NCBI RefSeq assembly: GCF_001280845.1
Contig: NZ_LGHP01000001.1
Coordinates: forward strand, 3,436,418-3,500,417
Length of the DNA stretch: 64,000 nt
Source: Bacillus sp. FJAT-28004
Lineage (GTDB): Bacteria; Bacillota; Bacilli; Paenibacillales; Paenibacillaceae
Direction of reading: 5' to 3'
Part shown: positions 52,837-62,516 of the stretch, piece by piece
How positions within the stretch are numbered: position 1 is the first letter of the stretch
Layout: each line of letters starts with the position of its first letter
Program-made: the position numbers and the translations under genes
The notes under the pieces: model-generated
The model's database searches: none
What the model was told of the DNA's origin: nothing
Seen by the model: the letters and a program-made list of their open reading frames with translations, nothing else

Positions 52837-55800
52837 TCAAACGACAATATCGCGATAAGATGCCAGCACGTTGCCTTCCAAATCCGTCGCAAATAGAACC
52901 GAGCGTTCACTCTCCAGCACGAAGCTGTAGCTCTTATTGGTTTGCGCATCACGCACAGTAACAGGACAGTCCATACCCGCTTCCGAGATAAAAGTATATA
53001 AGCTTCCCTGCTTAAATTGCAGCTTGTTGCCAAAGATCCCCGGGTGGTCTCCGCCTGCTTCCCATACGATGCCTGGTTTCAAATCCTCAGCCTCGTGCAG
53101 GGCAGCCTCATAAAGTGCAATGAGTGTATCCGTACGCTCGTTAAGCTCCAGCGGCAGTGGACACCACATGACCTTGCCTAATCCATGGGATAAGGTTCGA
53201 ACGGTTGAAATGCCATCCGAATAGCTTCCGCTGCTGTCCAAAGCGATTTCTTTGTTTAGCTCGCCAATCTTCTTGCCTCCGAAAGAAGCTTTGAAGATGC
53301 GCTCGCCAATTTGCAGCGTTTCTTCCCGTGATATATTGCTTAAGCGATACGGTCCCACAATCGATTCCGCCCGTGAAGTTGGCTTCCAGTATTCATCTAG
53401 CCCAATAGGTCCGGTGAACAGCAGCGTGCCTCCGTGAGCTTCAACATGCGCAAGCAGCTCCGTCAGCGCAGCATCGCTGAAATTGTGAGCGCTCGGAACG
53501 ATAATGAGCTTCGGCTTGTCTCGCTGCAAGGTTTCCAAGTGAAACTCTCCAATCCCGCGATGCGGGAGCTTCATTTCGTAGCCCAGCACACGAGTTAAAT
53601 TTCCTGTCGCTTCGCAAGCAAAACGGCGGCTGGAGAAATCATTGGAGTAAGGAAATACAACCGCAATCTCCTCTAGCTGGCGTTCCTCAAACATGCTCGA
53701 AATTCGGGCAATAAATTTGCCGAAATCATAGGATACATCCGCTTCCGGCTTCTGTGTCCCGTCAGCCCGCAGAGCTCCGATATTCGACTCACAAACGTTG
53801 TCCATGAAATAGTTCGTATTCCACAGCCACTGCACCGCGCCTGCGCCGCCTGCGGCAAAAGCGTATGCGTATTTGCGCTCTAAGATGTTCCTCAGCTCTT
53901 CCTCTGAACGCTTCGCCCGGTTATCCGGCATTTCCACATACATAATGCCCGTTTCTTGAATCAAGGTCGGCTTGCTAGGATCTTTGCCATATACGCTGTC
54001 CCATAGCAGCCTGTCATTTAGCCACCAAGTGTGTACTGTTGTGTAATCGACGCTTTCCGCATAGATTAGCGGAGAAGGACGCGGCCCCATGCCAAGCGCC
54101 TCGTCTTGACCAACAGTCACGAGCTGACGCGGGGAAATGGCATGAATCGTTGCCGTAAGCTCCCCTACCCAGCGGTTATGCATATCCATCGTAAACCGTG
54201 TATAGTCCAGCCAGCGCGTATTTTTCTTCAGCTTCTTCACGTCTTGGATATCAAAAGCGATGTCCGTTTGCTCCGGCAAGGTGACCGCTTCAAAGTCCGG
54301 CAGCTCTGTACTCGTCATATTCCACCGCGCCTGCAGCTTGCCAATCGATGCGTGCCGCTGCTTCAGCCAATTCACATAGGCTGCTTTTTCAAAAGGATCA
54401 TGCATGGAGCGAGGTCCTGAGAAAATGCGCATATGATCAAATAATGACGGCTCATTGATCAAATCCCACTGTACATTGGACGTGTTTTTATGCCTGGATA
54501 CGATCGCTGCAATAAACCGTTTTTGTGCTTGTACGCTTCTTGGATCAAGATACGGATTTTTGCCTTCCCAAGCTTCTGGAGCAAAGGCGAAGAAGCTGAA
54601 GGTCATTTCAATCTCATGCTTAGCCGCTGTCAAAATAAAAGCATCCACAGCTCTGAGCAGTTCTTCCGATGCATGCCCGTCCTCAAACATAAGATGCCGC
54701 CACGCCGTCCATAAGCCAGTACGGATCAGGTTGATGCCGGCTTCCTTCATCGTCGCCATATCTTGATCCCAGATCGCAGCATTCGGCATAGACACGAATT
54801 TCCGGCCTACATCCGAGGTCATATACGTCATTCCTACAATAGGGAAGGGAGCGCCATTTTTCTCAAAATAATCCCGACCAACCGCGAGTGGCGTACCTCT
54901 CTTCAGCAATTCTGGGTCATGCCCCCAGAAGCCCTGCCGCAGTACTCTCTTTTCTCCGCTTTCAGCTTCTGCTTCACACACGATCTCATACAAGCCCGGC
55001 TCTACAGCAAGCGGTACACTCAAGGTTATGTATTCGATTTCGCTTCCAACTCTCAAGCTCAAACGATGCTGCCATAACGCCTCAGCCTCTCCTTGCTTAT
55101 AAATGGAAATAGCCATCGACCAGTTCTCTTGCTTGCTGCTTTGCTCGTAGCCATATGCCGATTTAGTTTGCTGTGCTTGAAGCGTCAGATGCGGTCTCTC
55201 TGCTTCATAATAAACCGCGTAGCTCGGCTTAATCCAAAGCTCAGTAACACCCCTTGCGCAAAATGCCGCCCATTCTGCAAGAGCATCCGCACCTGCGCCC
55301 GACCAGAAACGGTCTGTCAGCTGTTGATTCACAAATAACCAGCGTCCGCCTGCAAAATCACCCTTGTTATGCTCGATCAGAACGACAGGAGCCGATACTT
55401 CCCGGCCATCAGCAGACATTCCCTTCAGAAGCGGTCGAATGTGTGCATTCATCGGCCCCTGCGAGCCCGTAGCCTGATTCAGCTGATCCCGCTCATGCGT
55501 CACATGCAAAATAAGTCCAAACGTACGTTCAATCGTGAACAAATGCTCCTTGCCCTGCAGCAAAGGCAGCTCCAGATTGTGGCACAGTGCGGTTGAACGC
55601 GTATGATCGACAGCAAGCGCCTCATGAATAAATAGTTCCTGATGGTACGCTGTCATCTCCTGCTGGACTTCCCACTGCTCGCCATCCCGGCTCACCGGCT
55701 GTTTAAAAGGGGCTCCGCCTGCGTGAATCAATCCCCCGCCCCGCTGTACAAAAGCGAGTATATCCGGCCATGACGCTTTCGGAAAATACGATCCGTGCAA

Positions 55801-55956
55801 ATGAACGAAACAGTCTACCCCGTCTTCTCTAAGTGCTGCTGACAATCCCTCCGCATCGGTTACTTTAAACAGACTATTCAGCTTTTGAAGTGCCTCTGAA
55901 TCTGGCGCACAGCCGTCTAACGGAAAAGTAGGGTCATAAAATAGTACTGCTTTCAT
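52837..55956 (-). CDS. Large clan-A glycoside hydrolase with beta-galactosidase trimerisation-like domain
   Basis: 1039 residues, no signal peptide. Middle TIM barrel: VQWDLINEPSLFD gives the acid/base Glu near 500, TLIQETGIMY the nucleophile Glu near 667, as in families GH5/GH42. After it, KLIIVPSAHNFSDAALTELLAHVEAHGGTLLFTG matches the GH42 trimerisation domain; a similar fold opens the protein (VLFYDPTFPLDG). Probably a cytosolic exo-glycosidase acting on imported oligosaccharides; sugar specificity cannot be read. The ATG at 55956 follows AGGAG. Part of the glycan locus with the divergent AraC regulator. Confidence 0.8.
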   Translation of the reverse strand: MKAVLFYDPTFPLDGCAPDSEALQKLNSLFKVTDAEGLSAALREDGVDCFVHLHGSYFPKASWPDILAFVQRGGGLIHAGGAPFKQPVSRDGEQWEVQQEMTAYHQELFIHEALAVDHTRSTALCHNLELPLLQGKEHLFTIERTFGLILHVTHERDQLNQATGSQGPMNAHIRPLLKGMSADGREVSAPVVLIEHNKGDFAGGRWLFVNQQLTDRFWSGAGADALAEWAAFCARGVTELWIKPSYAVYYEAERPHLTLQAQQTKSAYGYEQSSKQENWSMAISIYKQGEAEALWQHRLSLRVGSEIEYITLSVPLAVEPGLYEIVCEAEAESGEKRVLRQGFWGHDPELLKRGTPLAVGRDYFEKNGAPFPIVGMTYMTSDVGRKFVSMPNAAIWDQDMATMKEAGINLIRTGLWTAWRHLMFEDGHASEELLRAVDAFILTAAKHEIEMTFSFFAFAPEAWEGKNPYLDPRSVQAQKRFIAAIVSRHKNTSNVQWDLINEPSLFDHMRIFSGPRSMHDPFEKAAYVNWLKQRHASIGKLQARWNMTSTELPDFEAVTLPEQTDIAFDIQDVKKLKKNTRWLDYTRFTMDMHNRWVGELTATIHAISPRQLVTVGQDEALGMGPRPSPLIYAESVDYTTVHTWWLNDRLLWDSVYGKDPSKPTLIQETGIMYVEMPDNRAKRSEEELRNILERKYAYAFAAGGAGAVQWLWNTNYFMDNVCESNIGALRADGTQKPEADVSYDFGKFIARISSMFEERQLEEIAVVFPYSNDFSSRRFACEATGNLTRVLGYEMKLPHRGIGEFHLETLQRDKPKLIIVPSAHNFSDAALTELLAHVEAHGGTLLFTGPIGLDEYWKPTSRAESIVGPYRLSNISREETLQIGERIFKASFGGKKIGELNKEIALDSSGSYSDGISTVRTLSHGLGKVMWCPLPLELNERTDTLIALYEAALHEAEDLKPGIVWEAGGDHPGIFGNKLQFKQGSLYTFISEAGMDCPVTVRDAQTNKSYSFVLESERSVLFATDLEGNVLASYRDIVV

Positions 55957-56089
55957 GTTTCTCGCTCCTATCATTTCTCTATTGTTTATGGATCTTTACT
56001 TTCCATGATTCGCTATTTATTGCATAATGGAAGACTAAGCATCATGATTGAACATGGATTACAATTACGTACTGGAGGCGAACACAGTC

Positions 56090-58423
56090 GTGTCAAAGCA
56101 CACATCTAAGTCAACTTCGTTGTCACGAGCCAAAATAAATTGGAATCATTTGAAATCAAGCTTACTTCTGAAATACGCCTTGTCGTACATACTCATCTTT
56201 CTAATCCCTTTGACCGGAGTTACCATATTCGTTTATGAAAACGCAGTCACTGGTCTTCGCTCTGAGATTGAACAGTCCAATGTGAATCAATTGAATCAAG
56301 TGAAAATGACGATTGATGACCGGATGAGAGAGCTTCAGGAAATCGCCAGCAAAATAGCCTACGACGAGCAATTAACGCCTTATATGGTTCGTGATCCCTA
56401 TTTCGGCTGGGAAGCTATTCGTCAACTTTCTACCTACAAAGCCAACAGCAGCATTTTGGAAGATTTATTCCTATATTTCCATGATGATTCTACTATTTAC
56501 TCATCTCGCGGTCTCACCAATGTAGATGTTTTATTTAGCCAAACCTATCAGTTTAATCATGCGAGTAAAGAGGATTTGCTTCATGACCTAAATGAAGCCA
56601 AAGGTCCGATTATGCGTCCTGCTGAGCAGGTCAACGTTAACTATCGCAAGGAATCTATGCTTACTCTGCTCGTTCCGATTATGCCAAATGATCCTTTCCC
56701 TTATGGAACCGTTGTCTATTTGATGGAAGAGTCCAAGCTGACCGGTGTCATGGATTCCATCCTCAACAACTTTTCCGGCAGCAGCTATATCTTTGATCAG
56801 GACGGCAAAATGCTGACGGCCAATAATCATGGGGCAAGCATGCCGCAGGGCGACTTATCTGTCCTTTCTGCTTTGCAGCCAGGCATTCACAGCCTGACAC
56901 TTAACGGTGAGAAGCAGTCTGTTGTTGCTGTGCTATCGCAAGAGAATGGATGGACTTACGTCGCCGCAATGCCGAGCCATCAATTTTTCAGCCGTGTCGT
57001 TCACATTCAAACTCTGATTCTGCTTGTATTCAGTATCGTTGTACTGACTGGCATTGCCGCAGCTATGTTATTGGCCAAGCGTCAATACCATCCCATTAAA
57101 GATTTAATGGAGTTCGCCAAACAAAAGAGCAAAAGCACTGCATTAGATTCAGCAAAAATCAGCAACGAATGGGATTGGATTAAGCAGACCATTCATGATT
57201 ATAATGCTCGAATAGATATACAGGAGCCTTATGTTCGCAATCAATGCTTGCTGCTTCTACTCAAGCATGGCAAACCTGACGACCCAGAGATCGAGCAGCT
57301 AGTCTTGGATGCAGGACTTGAGCTTCCGCAGGGGCAAGGGTATTATTTCTCTGTTATTTTGGCTTGGAATGCTTCCAATACGGGCGAAAATTCCCGTCAG
57401 GAACGCCAGCAGATGCAGGAAATGCTCCATGAATTGGAGCTGCCGGATCTCCATTCGCGAGTTTATGGCATCGAGTTCTCTCCAGCAGAGCAATTTGCGT
57501 TCATGGTTAGCCTTGTACCATCAGAGTCCGTACCTTTGCAGCAGCAGATTGAACAAATCGTTGAGTCCATAAAGCTCATGATTATGGAAAACTCGCAGCT
57601 GCTGCCATCGCTAGGGGTTGGTACACCATACGAGAATCTGGCAGAGCTTAATCAATCCTTTATCGAAGCGGCTACCGCGCTGGAATTCCGATTGGCAGGA
57701 GGTAATGGCCATGTCACTTACTTTGAACACTTGGCAGAGCTCAGCTCGCCTGATACAGAGACATTCTGGATTCCCAAGAAATCACTGCTCAAGCTGGAGC
57801 AAAGTTTGAAGCAAGGCAATGAATCCGTAGCAAGACAAATGATTGGCAGTATAATTGATGATATGAAAAATGAGTCCTTATCCGTTTCCTTGCTGCGATG
57901 CTTTTGCTATGACCTTCTGAACGCCATGCTGCGAACAGCATCTGAGATGGGCATGCACAGCGTCATTCAGCATATCTCGTCTTTGGCTACATTTGAAACA
58001 CTTGAAGAAACCGAGCACAAGCTGAACGGACTAGCCGCACAAATCTGCGCGCAGGTAGAGAGAAATACCGAAACCGAGCAGCATTCTTTAATGGACGATA
58101 TCGTAGCGTACGTGGATCAACAATATGCGGATTACACGCTCAGTCTGGAGCATATCGCCTTGAAATACGCGATCTCAACTTCCTATTTGAGCCGCAGCTT
58201 TAAAGAAAAAACAGGTCTCAACTTTTCACAATATATTTCGCGCTGCCGTATGGAGGAAGTCATGCGCCTGCTGCTGAGCACCGATGCTCCACTTAAAGAC
58301 ATTATTGAGCAAGTCGGATACTTGGATACACCGAACTTTATTCGTAAATTTAAGAAAGAGACAGGCCTTACCCCAGGGCAATACCGTAAGCTTAATGCTC
58401 CCGAAGTCCACCATGTGGAGTAA
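56090..58423 (+). CDS. Membrane-bound AraC-family sensor-regulator
   Basis: 777 residues: TM1 near 28-48, an extracellular sensor domain (about 50-310, Cache-like), TM2 near 312-335, a linker, and a C-terminal AraC double helix-turn-helix (LEHIALKYAISTSYLSRSFKEK, DIIEQVGYLDTPNFIRKFKKETG). This one-component design is common in paenibacilli beside sugar-uptake genes, where it senses extracellular oligosaccharides. The GTG start at 56090 is preferred because GGAGG stands before it (11 bases); an ATG at 56054 has none. Likely activates the flanking hydrolase and importer genes. Confidence 0.88.
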   Translation: MSKHTSKSTSLSRAKINWNHLKSSLLLKYALSYILIFLIPLTGVTIFVYENAVTGLRSEIEQSNVNQLNQVKMTIDDRMRELQEIASKIAYDEQLTPYMVRDPYFGWEAIRQLSTYKANSSILEDLFLYFHDDSTIYSSRGLTNVDVLFSQTYQFNHASKEDLLHDLNEAKGPIMRPAEQVNVNYRKESMLTLLVPIMPNDPFPYGTVVYLMEESKLTGVMDSILNNFSGSSYIFDQDGKMLTANNHGASMPQGDLSVLSALQPGIHSLTLNGEKQSVVAVLSQENGWTYVAAMPSHQFFSRVVHIQTLILLVFSIVVLTGIAAAMLLAKRQYHPIKDLMEFAKQKSKSTALDSAKISNEWDWIKQTIHDYNARIDIQEPYVRNQCLLLLLKHGKPDDPEIEQLVLDAGLELPQGQGYYFSVILAWNASNTGENSRQERQQMQEMLHELELPDLHSRVYGIEFSPAEQFAFMVSLVPSESVPLQQQIEQIVESIKLMIMENSQLLPSLGVGTPYENLAELNQSFIEAATALEFRLAGGNGHVTYFEHLAELSSPDTETFWIPKKSLLKLEQSLKQGNESVARQMIGSIIDDMKNESLSVSLLRCFCYDLLNAMLRTASEMGMHSVIQHISSLATFETLEETEHKLNGLAAQICAQVERNTETEQHSLMDDIVAYVDQQYADYTLSLEHIALKYAISTSYLSRSFKEKTGLNFSQYISRCRMEEVMRLLLSTDAPLKDIIEQVGYLDTPNFIRKFKKETGLTPGQYRKLNAPEVHHVE

Positions 58424-58454
58424 AGCCCATCATTGTCATAATGCTCATAATCAA

Positions 58455-58499
58455 AGCCAACTCTTAAGCACCGTTTCCGGTGCAAGAGTTGGCTTATTT
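58455..58499 (+). terminator. terminator of the AraC sensor gene
   Basis: Arms AGCCAACTCTT and AAGAGTTGGCT with an inner GCACC/GGTGC stem, followed by TATTTA. Also near the end of the convergent solute-binding protein gene. Confidence 0.7.
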
Positions 58500-58508
58500 A
58501 CTTAGATG

Positions 58509-60122
58509 TTAGCTCGTTTTCCAGCGGTCGTATGCCGTCTGATAAATCTCCGCCATCCGTTCTCCACCCATTTTCTTGATCGTTCCAACATATTTATCCC
58601 AACCGCTCATCGAATCTTGACCTGTAATAAACTTTGCTTCCATTTGCATAACATAAGTGCTCAGGTCAGAGCGAAGTTTTGTAACCTCAGCCGACTCTTC
58701 TGCAGTCAAGAACAAAGCTGGAAACGGAACTTTTGCACCGCGATCCAACAGCTTTTCCTTATTTTCCTTGGTTACCCACTCATCGAACTCTGTTCTCAAG
58801 CCCTTTGTAAGGTCATCGCTAATAACCATAGGCGCGGCAATACCATAGTTAGGTGTAAGTGTTGAGCGGTATTCCTCCCGATCGCCGCCGCCTGGAACAG
58901 GCAGCCATTCCTTCGTCATTGAAGCTTTGTCTGTATATTTCCAGAGCGTACCTTCAGGTCCTTTGTCAAACAGCATTGCTCCATCATAGGAGTACAAATA
59001 ATCGACCCAACGCATCGACGCTTCCGGCGCTTTGTTGCTGCTCGTAATTGCGAAGGCACCTGTTGAATAACCTCTATTTTTTGCAATTGCAGGAGCTGCT
59101 ACCATATCACTCTTCACAGGGCTGAACAGCACATCTTCTGTGTCTGGCTCGCCGCCAAGTGTAAAGTATGCATGCCACTCCGAGAACAACCCGACTTGAT
59201 TGTTTTTAGCTTTTGCTTTCTTCTGATCATCCGTTTGAGAGAATGACTCATGATCGAGCAGTTCCTCACTCCAAAGACGATTGATATATTCCAGGTACGC
59301 CTTGTAAGGCTCTTCCATAGGCGTATAATGAACAACATCCTTCTCATCTACATAAATTTCTTCCTCATATGCGCCAAAAGCTCCTAGAATCCACGTCCTC
59401 AAATCTCTCATCTTCGAGGAGGAAGCGAGTGGAATTTCGTCTTTTTGGCCATTGCCGTTCGGATCTTCTTCTTTGACCCGCTTCAAATAGGTGTACAATT
59501 CCTCCGTTGTTTCAGGAATTTTCTTAATATCAAGCGCTTTCAGAAAGTCGCCGTTATACCAAAGCGGATTGCGGTACCATGGCTGGTTTAAATCAAATCT
59601 TGGCAAGGAGTAAATATGCCCGTCCGGTGCTGTGATGGATTTGCGAATATCCGGGTAAGTCTCAAGCAGCTTCTTCACATTGGGTGCATATTCGTCAATA
59701 AGGTCTTCCAGTGGAATGAGAATGCCTTGTCCACCATAATTCAGCTCCTCAGCCTGAGTTAGCTTTGCGCCAAACAATACATTAGGATAATCGCCGCTTG
59801 CAAAAACTAGGTTTTTCTTCGTATCAAAGCTGTCTCTAGGCGCATTCAAATACTCAAATTTAATGCCCGTCAATTTCTCCATTTCGTCCATTACCGGCAT
59901 GTCATTCCAGTTCTGAATACCGATGTCCGGCGCCATTAGCGTTAAGGTGATTTTCTCGTTAACGATTGGGAAGCCTTCCTTATTCACGTCTTCAGCTGCT
60001 CCTGCTCCCGCTCCCGCCGTATTTCCTTTTTCCTTGTCACCGGACGAGCCGCAGCCAGCCAACAATGTAACCGTCATCACTCCTGCCATCAGAAGTGTTA
60101 AAGCTTTTCTCGATTTGTACAT
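58509..60122 (-). CDS. ABC transporter solute-binding lipoprotein (LplA/YtcQ-like)
   Basis: 537 residues. Signal peptide with lipobox LLAGC (Cys24), then a Gly/Ala linker and a large solute-binding fold typical of the LplA group: ITLTLMAPDIGIQNWNDMPVMDEMEKLTGI, DYPNVLFGAKLTQAEEL, EDPNGNGQKDEIPL (Asp/Asn/Gly calcium-like loop) and RWVDYLYSYDGAMLF. It captures oligosaccharides for the two permeases encoded just upstream, 119 bases away, in the same direction. GGAGG precedes the ATG. The ATPase is not here, as usual for this class, which shares a common ATPase. Confidence 0.92.
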   Translation of the reverse strand: MYKSRKALTLLMAGVMTVTLLAGCGSSGDKEKGNTAGAGAGAAEDVNKEGFPIVNEKITLTLMAPDIGIQNWNDMPVMDEMEKLTGIKFEYLNAPRDSFDTKKNLVFASGDYPNVLFGAKLTQAEELNYGGQGILIPLEDLIDEYAPNVKKLLETYPDIRKSITAPDGHIYSLPRFDLNQPWYRNPLWYNGDFLKALDIKKIPETTEELYTYLKRVKEEDPNGNGQKDEIPLASSSKMRDLRTWILGAFGAYEEEIYVDEKDVVHYTPMEEPYKAYLEYINRLWSEELLDHESFSQTDDQKKAKAKNNQVGLFSEWHAYFTLGGEPDTEDVLFSPVKSDMVAAPAIAKNRGYSTGAFAITSSNKAPEASMRWVDYLYSYDGAMLFDKGPEGTLWKYTDKASMTKEWLPVPGGGDREEYRSTLTPNYGIAAPMVISDDLTKGLRTEFDEWVTKENKEKLLDRGAKVPFPALFLTAEESAEVTKLRSDLSTYVMQMEAKFITGQDSMSGWDKYVGTIKKMGGERMAEIYQTAYDRWKTS

Positions 60123-60241
60123 TCTTAAATCCTCCCTTTTTTCCTCTATACTATTTAAATGGAGCTATATAATAAGCAAAGGAATGATTTCCTTCGTCCA
60201 TTATCTCACAAAGTCCTTCGGAAAAGCTCCGAACAAGGCAA

Positions 60242-61153
60242 CTAACCCTTTACAGAGCCAATCATGACGCCTTGTACGAAGTAACGCTGCAAAAACGGAT
60301 AAACAGCAATGATCGGAAGTGTCGATACAATAATGACCGCATATTTGACCAAAGAAGCTGCATCTGCCTTGGAATTCATAGCCATCGCTACCTCACCGCT
60401 AACCGCGGCACCCGTAGTCTCTGCCGTCATTTCCTGCAGCACTAGAATTTGACGCAAAATCATTTGAAGCGGATATTTCGCCTCGTCATTCAAATAAATC
60501 AACGCGGAAAAATAACTATTCCAATGCCCTACTCCATAAAAGAGAGCCATAACCGCAATAATCGGTGAGGATAGCGGTAAAATAATACGGACAAATAGCT
60601 TCAAGTTTGTACACCCATCCATATGTGCAGCTTCTTGCAGCTCCTTCGGAATCGTAGACTGGAAAAAGGTTCTCGCCACGATGATATTCCATACCGAGGC
60701 CGCGACTGGCAAAATAAGCGCACCCATGCTGTTAATGAGGCCTAGGTTTTTAATTAACAAGTAACTCGGCACAAGGCCTCCGCTAAAGAACATCGTAACT
60801 AGAATGATGCCCATGAACAGTTTGCGTCCTATGAAATCGGTTCTGCTCAGCGCATACGCGGCAGGCAGGGTAACGACTAGATTGAGCAGAGTACCAACGA
60901 TCGTGTAAATGACCGTATTGAGATATCCGTTCCAAACTTTCGCGTTATCGAATACCAGCTTGTACCCTTCCCACGTAATTCCCTTCGGAAACAGCCACAT
61001 TTCGCCTGAATTGACGTATTTCGGATCACTTATCGAAGCGCTGACCATATAGAGTACCGGGTACAACACAACGATTAGCGCGAGTAGCAAATAAATATAG
61101 TTCAAAATGAGAAACAGCTTGTCGCCCTTTGATTCTTTTACTGCTGTAACCAT
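60242..61153 (-). CDS. Sugar ABC transporter permease (LplC/YtcP-like, MalG type)
   Basis: 303 residues, six membrane helices. The ATPase-contact EAA loop reads KELQEAAHMDGCTNLKLF near residue 190, with the typical Gly. SGGLVPSYLLIKNLGLINS and the C-terminal FVQGVMIGSVKG tail are hallmarks of the LplC group. The ATG at 61153 follows AAGGAGGAG; longer in-frame frames overlap the upstream permease gene. Forms the membrane channel with the LplB-like partner. Confidence 0.93.
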   Translation of the reverse strand: MVTAVKESKGDKLFLILNYIYLLLALIVVLYPVLYMVSASISDPKYVNSGEMWLFPKGITWEGYKLVFDNAKVWNGYLNTVIYTIVGTLLNLVVTLPAAYALSRTDFIGRKLFMGIILVTMFFSGGLVPSYLLIKNLGLINSMGALILPVAASVWNIIVARTFFQSTIPKELQEAAHMDGCTNLKLFVRIILPLSSPIIAVMALFYGVGHWNSYFSALIYLNDEAKYPLQMILRQILVLQEMTAETTGAAVSGEVAMAMNSKADAASLVKYAVIIVSTLPIIAVYPFLQRYFVQGVMIGSVKG

Positions 61154-61172
61154 ACGTTTCTGCTCCTCCTTC

Positions 61173-62129
61173 CTACCAAAGACTGGTTTCGCTTGTGCGT
61201 TTCGCAATTTTGTTGACCATAATTAGCAAAAGCGCATTCACTACTGAATTGAACAAGCCCACGGCCGTAGAGAAGCTATATTGTGCATCTACTAGCCCGG
61301 TTCGGTAAACAAATGTAGAGATGACATCCGATGACCCCATATTTAATGGATTTTGCAGCAGCAAAATTTTCTCGAAGCCAACGCCCAAAATATTGCCCAT
61401 GTTCAAAATCAATAAAATGGTGATGGTCGGTACAATCGTCGGCAAGTTGATGTGCAGCACTCGTTTGAGTCGACTTGCGCCATCGACGATAGCAGCCTCA
61501 TGCAGCTGTGGATCTACGCCAGACAATGCTGCAAGATAAATAATTGTCCCCCAGCCCGCGCTTTGCCACACGCCTGACAAGACGTACACCGTCTTAAACC
61601 ATTTTGGATCCGTAAGATAGGCAGCCGGCTCCATGCCAAGCAGCTCGATCAGTCTTACAAGCATTCCCGATGATGGCGACAAGAATGTTATGATCATCCC
61701 GGCCATTACGACGACAGAAATAAAATGCGGTGCATAAGTAACCGTTTGCACAGTTTTCTTAAAATAGCCGTTCTTAATTTCATTAAATGCTAACGCTAGA
61801 ATGATCGGCAGCGGAAAACCGATGGCCAGCTCATATAAGCTAATGCTGAACGTATTCCACAATAAGTCCCAAAAATAATAGGAGTTAAAAAATCTCTCGA
61901 AATGCTCGAAGCCTACCCACGGACTCCCCATAATGCCTTTTGTCGGAATGAAATTTTTGAAAGCAATCTGGATACCGTACATCGGACCATAATGGAAGAT
62001 AAGAAAGTACAGCATGACAGGAGTCATAAATAAGTAGAGCTCCCAGTTTTGCAGCATCTTTTTTGCGAGCGGCTTGTTTCCGCTTGTTTTCTTGTTTAAT
62101 GGAACAGCTTGCAATTCGTTTCCTTCCAT
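61173..62129 (-). CDS. Sugar ABC transporter permease (LplB/YteP-like, MalF type)
   Basis: 318 residues, six membrane helices. MTPVMLYFLIFHYGPMYGIQIAFKNF, the EAA loop PQLHEAAIVDGASRLKRVLHINLP near 215-235, and GFEKILLLQNPLNMGSSDVISTFVYR are the signature of the LplB group. First gene of the permease-permease-binding protein operon; 19 bases separate it from the next start. A GAGGATTCGAGAG stretch precedes the ATG. Confidence 0.93.
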   Translation of the reverse strand: MEGNELQAVPLNKKTSGNKPLAKKMLQNWELYLFMTPVMLYFLIFHYGPMYGIQIAFKNFIPTKGIMGSPWVGFEHFERFFNSYYFWDLLWNTFSISLYELAIGFPLPIILALAFNEIKNGYFKKTVQTVTYAPHFISVVVMAGMIITFLSPSSGMLVRLIELLGMEPAAYLTDPKWFKTVYVLSGVWQSAGWGTIIYLAALSGVDPQLHEAAIVDGASRLKRVLHINLPTIVPTITILLILNMGNILGVGFEKILLLQNPLNMGSSDVISTFVYRTGLVDAQYSFSTAVGLFNSVVNALLLIMVNKIAKRTSETSLW

Positions 62130-62516
62130 CTCTCTCGAATCCTCCTCTCTCTATGTTGTTATTCGCAGCTTCACTCTACCGGCAAACGGCATTGTAATTG
62201 ACTAGCGCTTACATTCCAAATTGTATTCGTTTTCATCAGCAACGGTAAATATGTATGATCTGCATTGTCATTCGAAAACGCCGTAACCATAGGGATTTAC
62301 AGGCTTTTCGCAATGACAGTTGTCCTATTTGAGCTCATCAGAACGCTCTTAATGTGTTAGATATGCTGTCCGAAAATGGGGTGCAAGTGATACATATTGT
62401 GCTTTGCAGATAAATGTGTGAACCTTTCTTACGAATGCCTGTTTCTGAACAGCCGTTATCAATTATCTCTTATGAACACGCATACAATTCCAATCCAATT
62501 CAGGAGGCTTTTGACC
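62130..62516. other. 387-bp divergent control region of the glycan locus
   Basis: No gene. Holds promoters for the importer (minus) and the alpha-mannosidase (plus). A weak catabolite-response-like word lies at 62200-62213 (GACTAGCGCTTACA: good right half, poor left half). AGGAGG at 62502-62507 is the ribosome site of the mannosidase gene. Confidence 0.5.

Noticed and set aside
62200..62213. Catabolite-response (cre) site in the glycan locus
   Set aside because: The right half fits, but the first three consensus positions do not; kept only as a weak remark.
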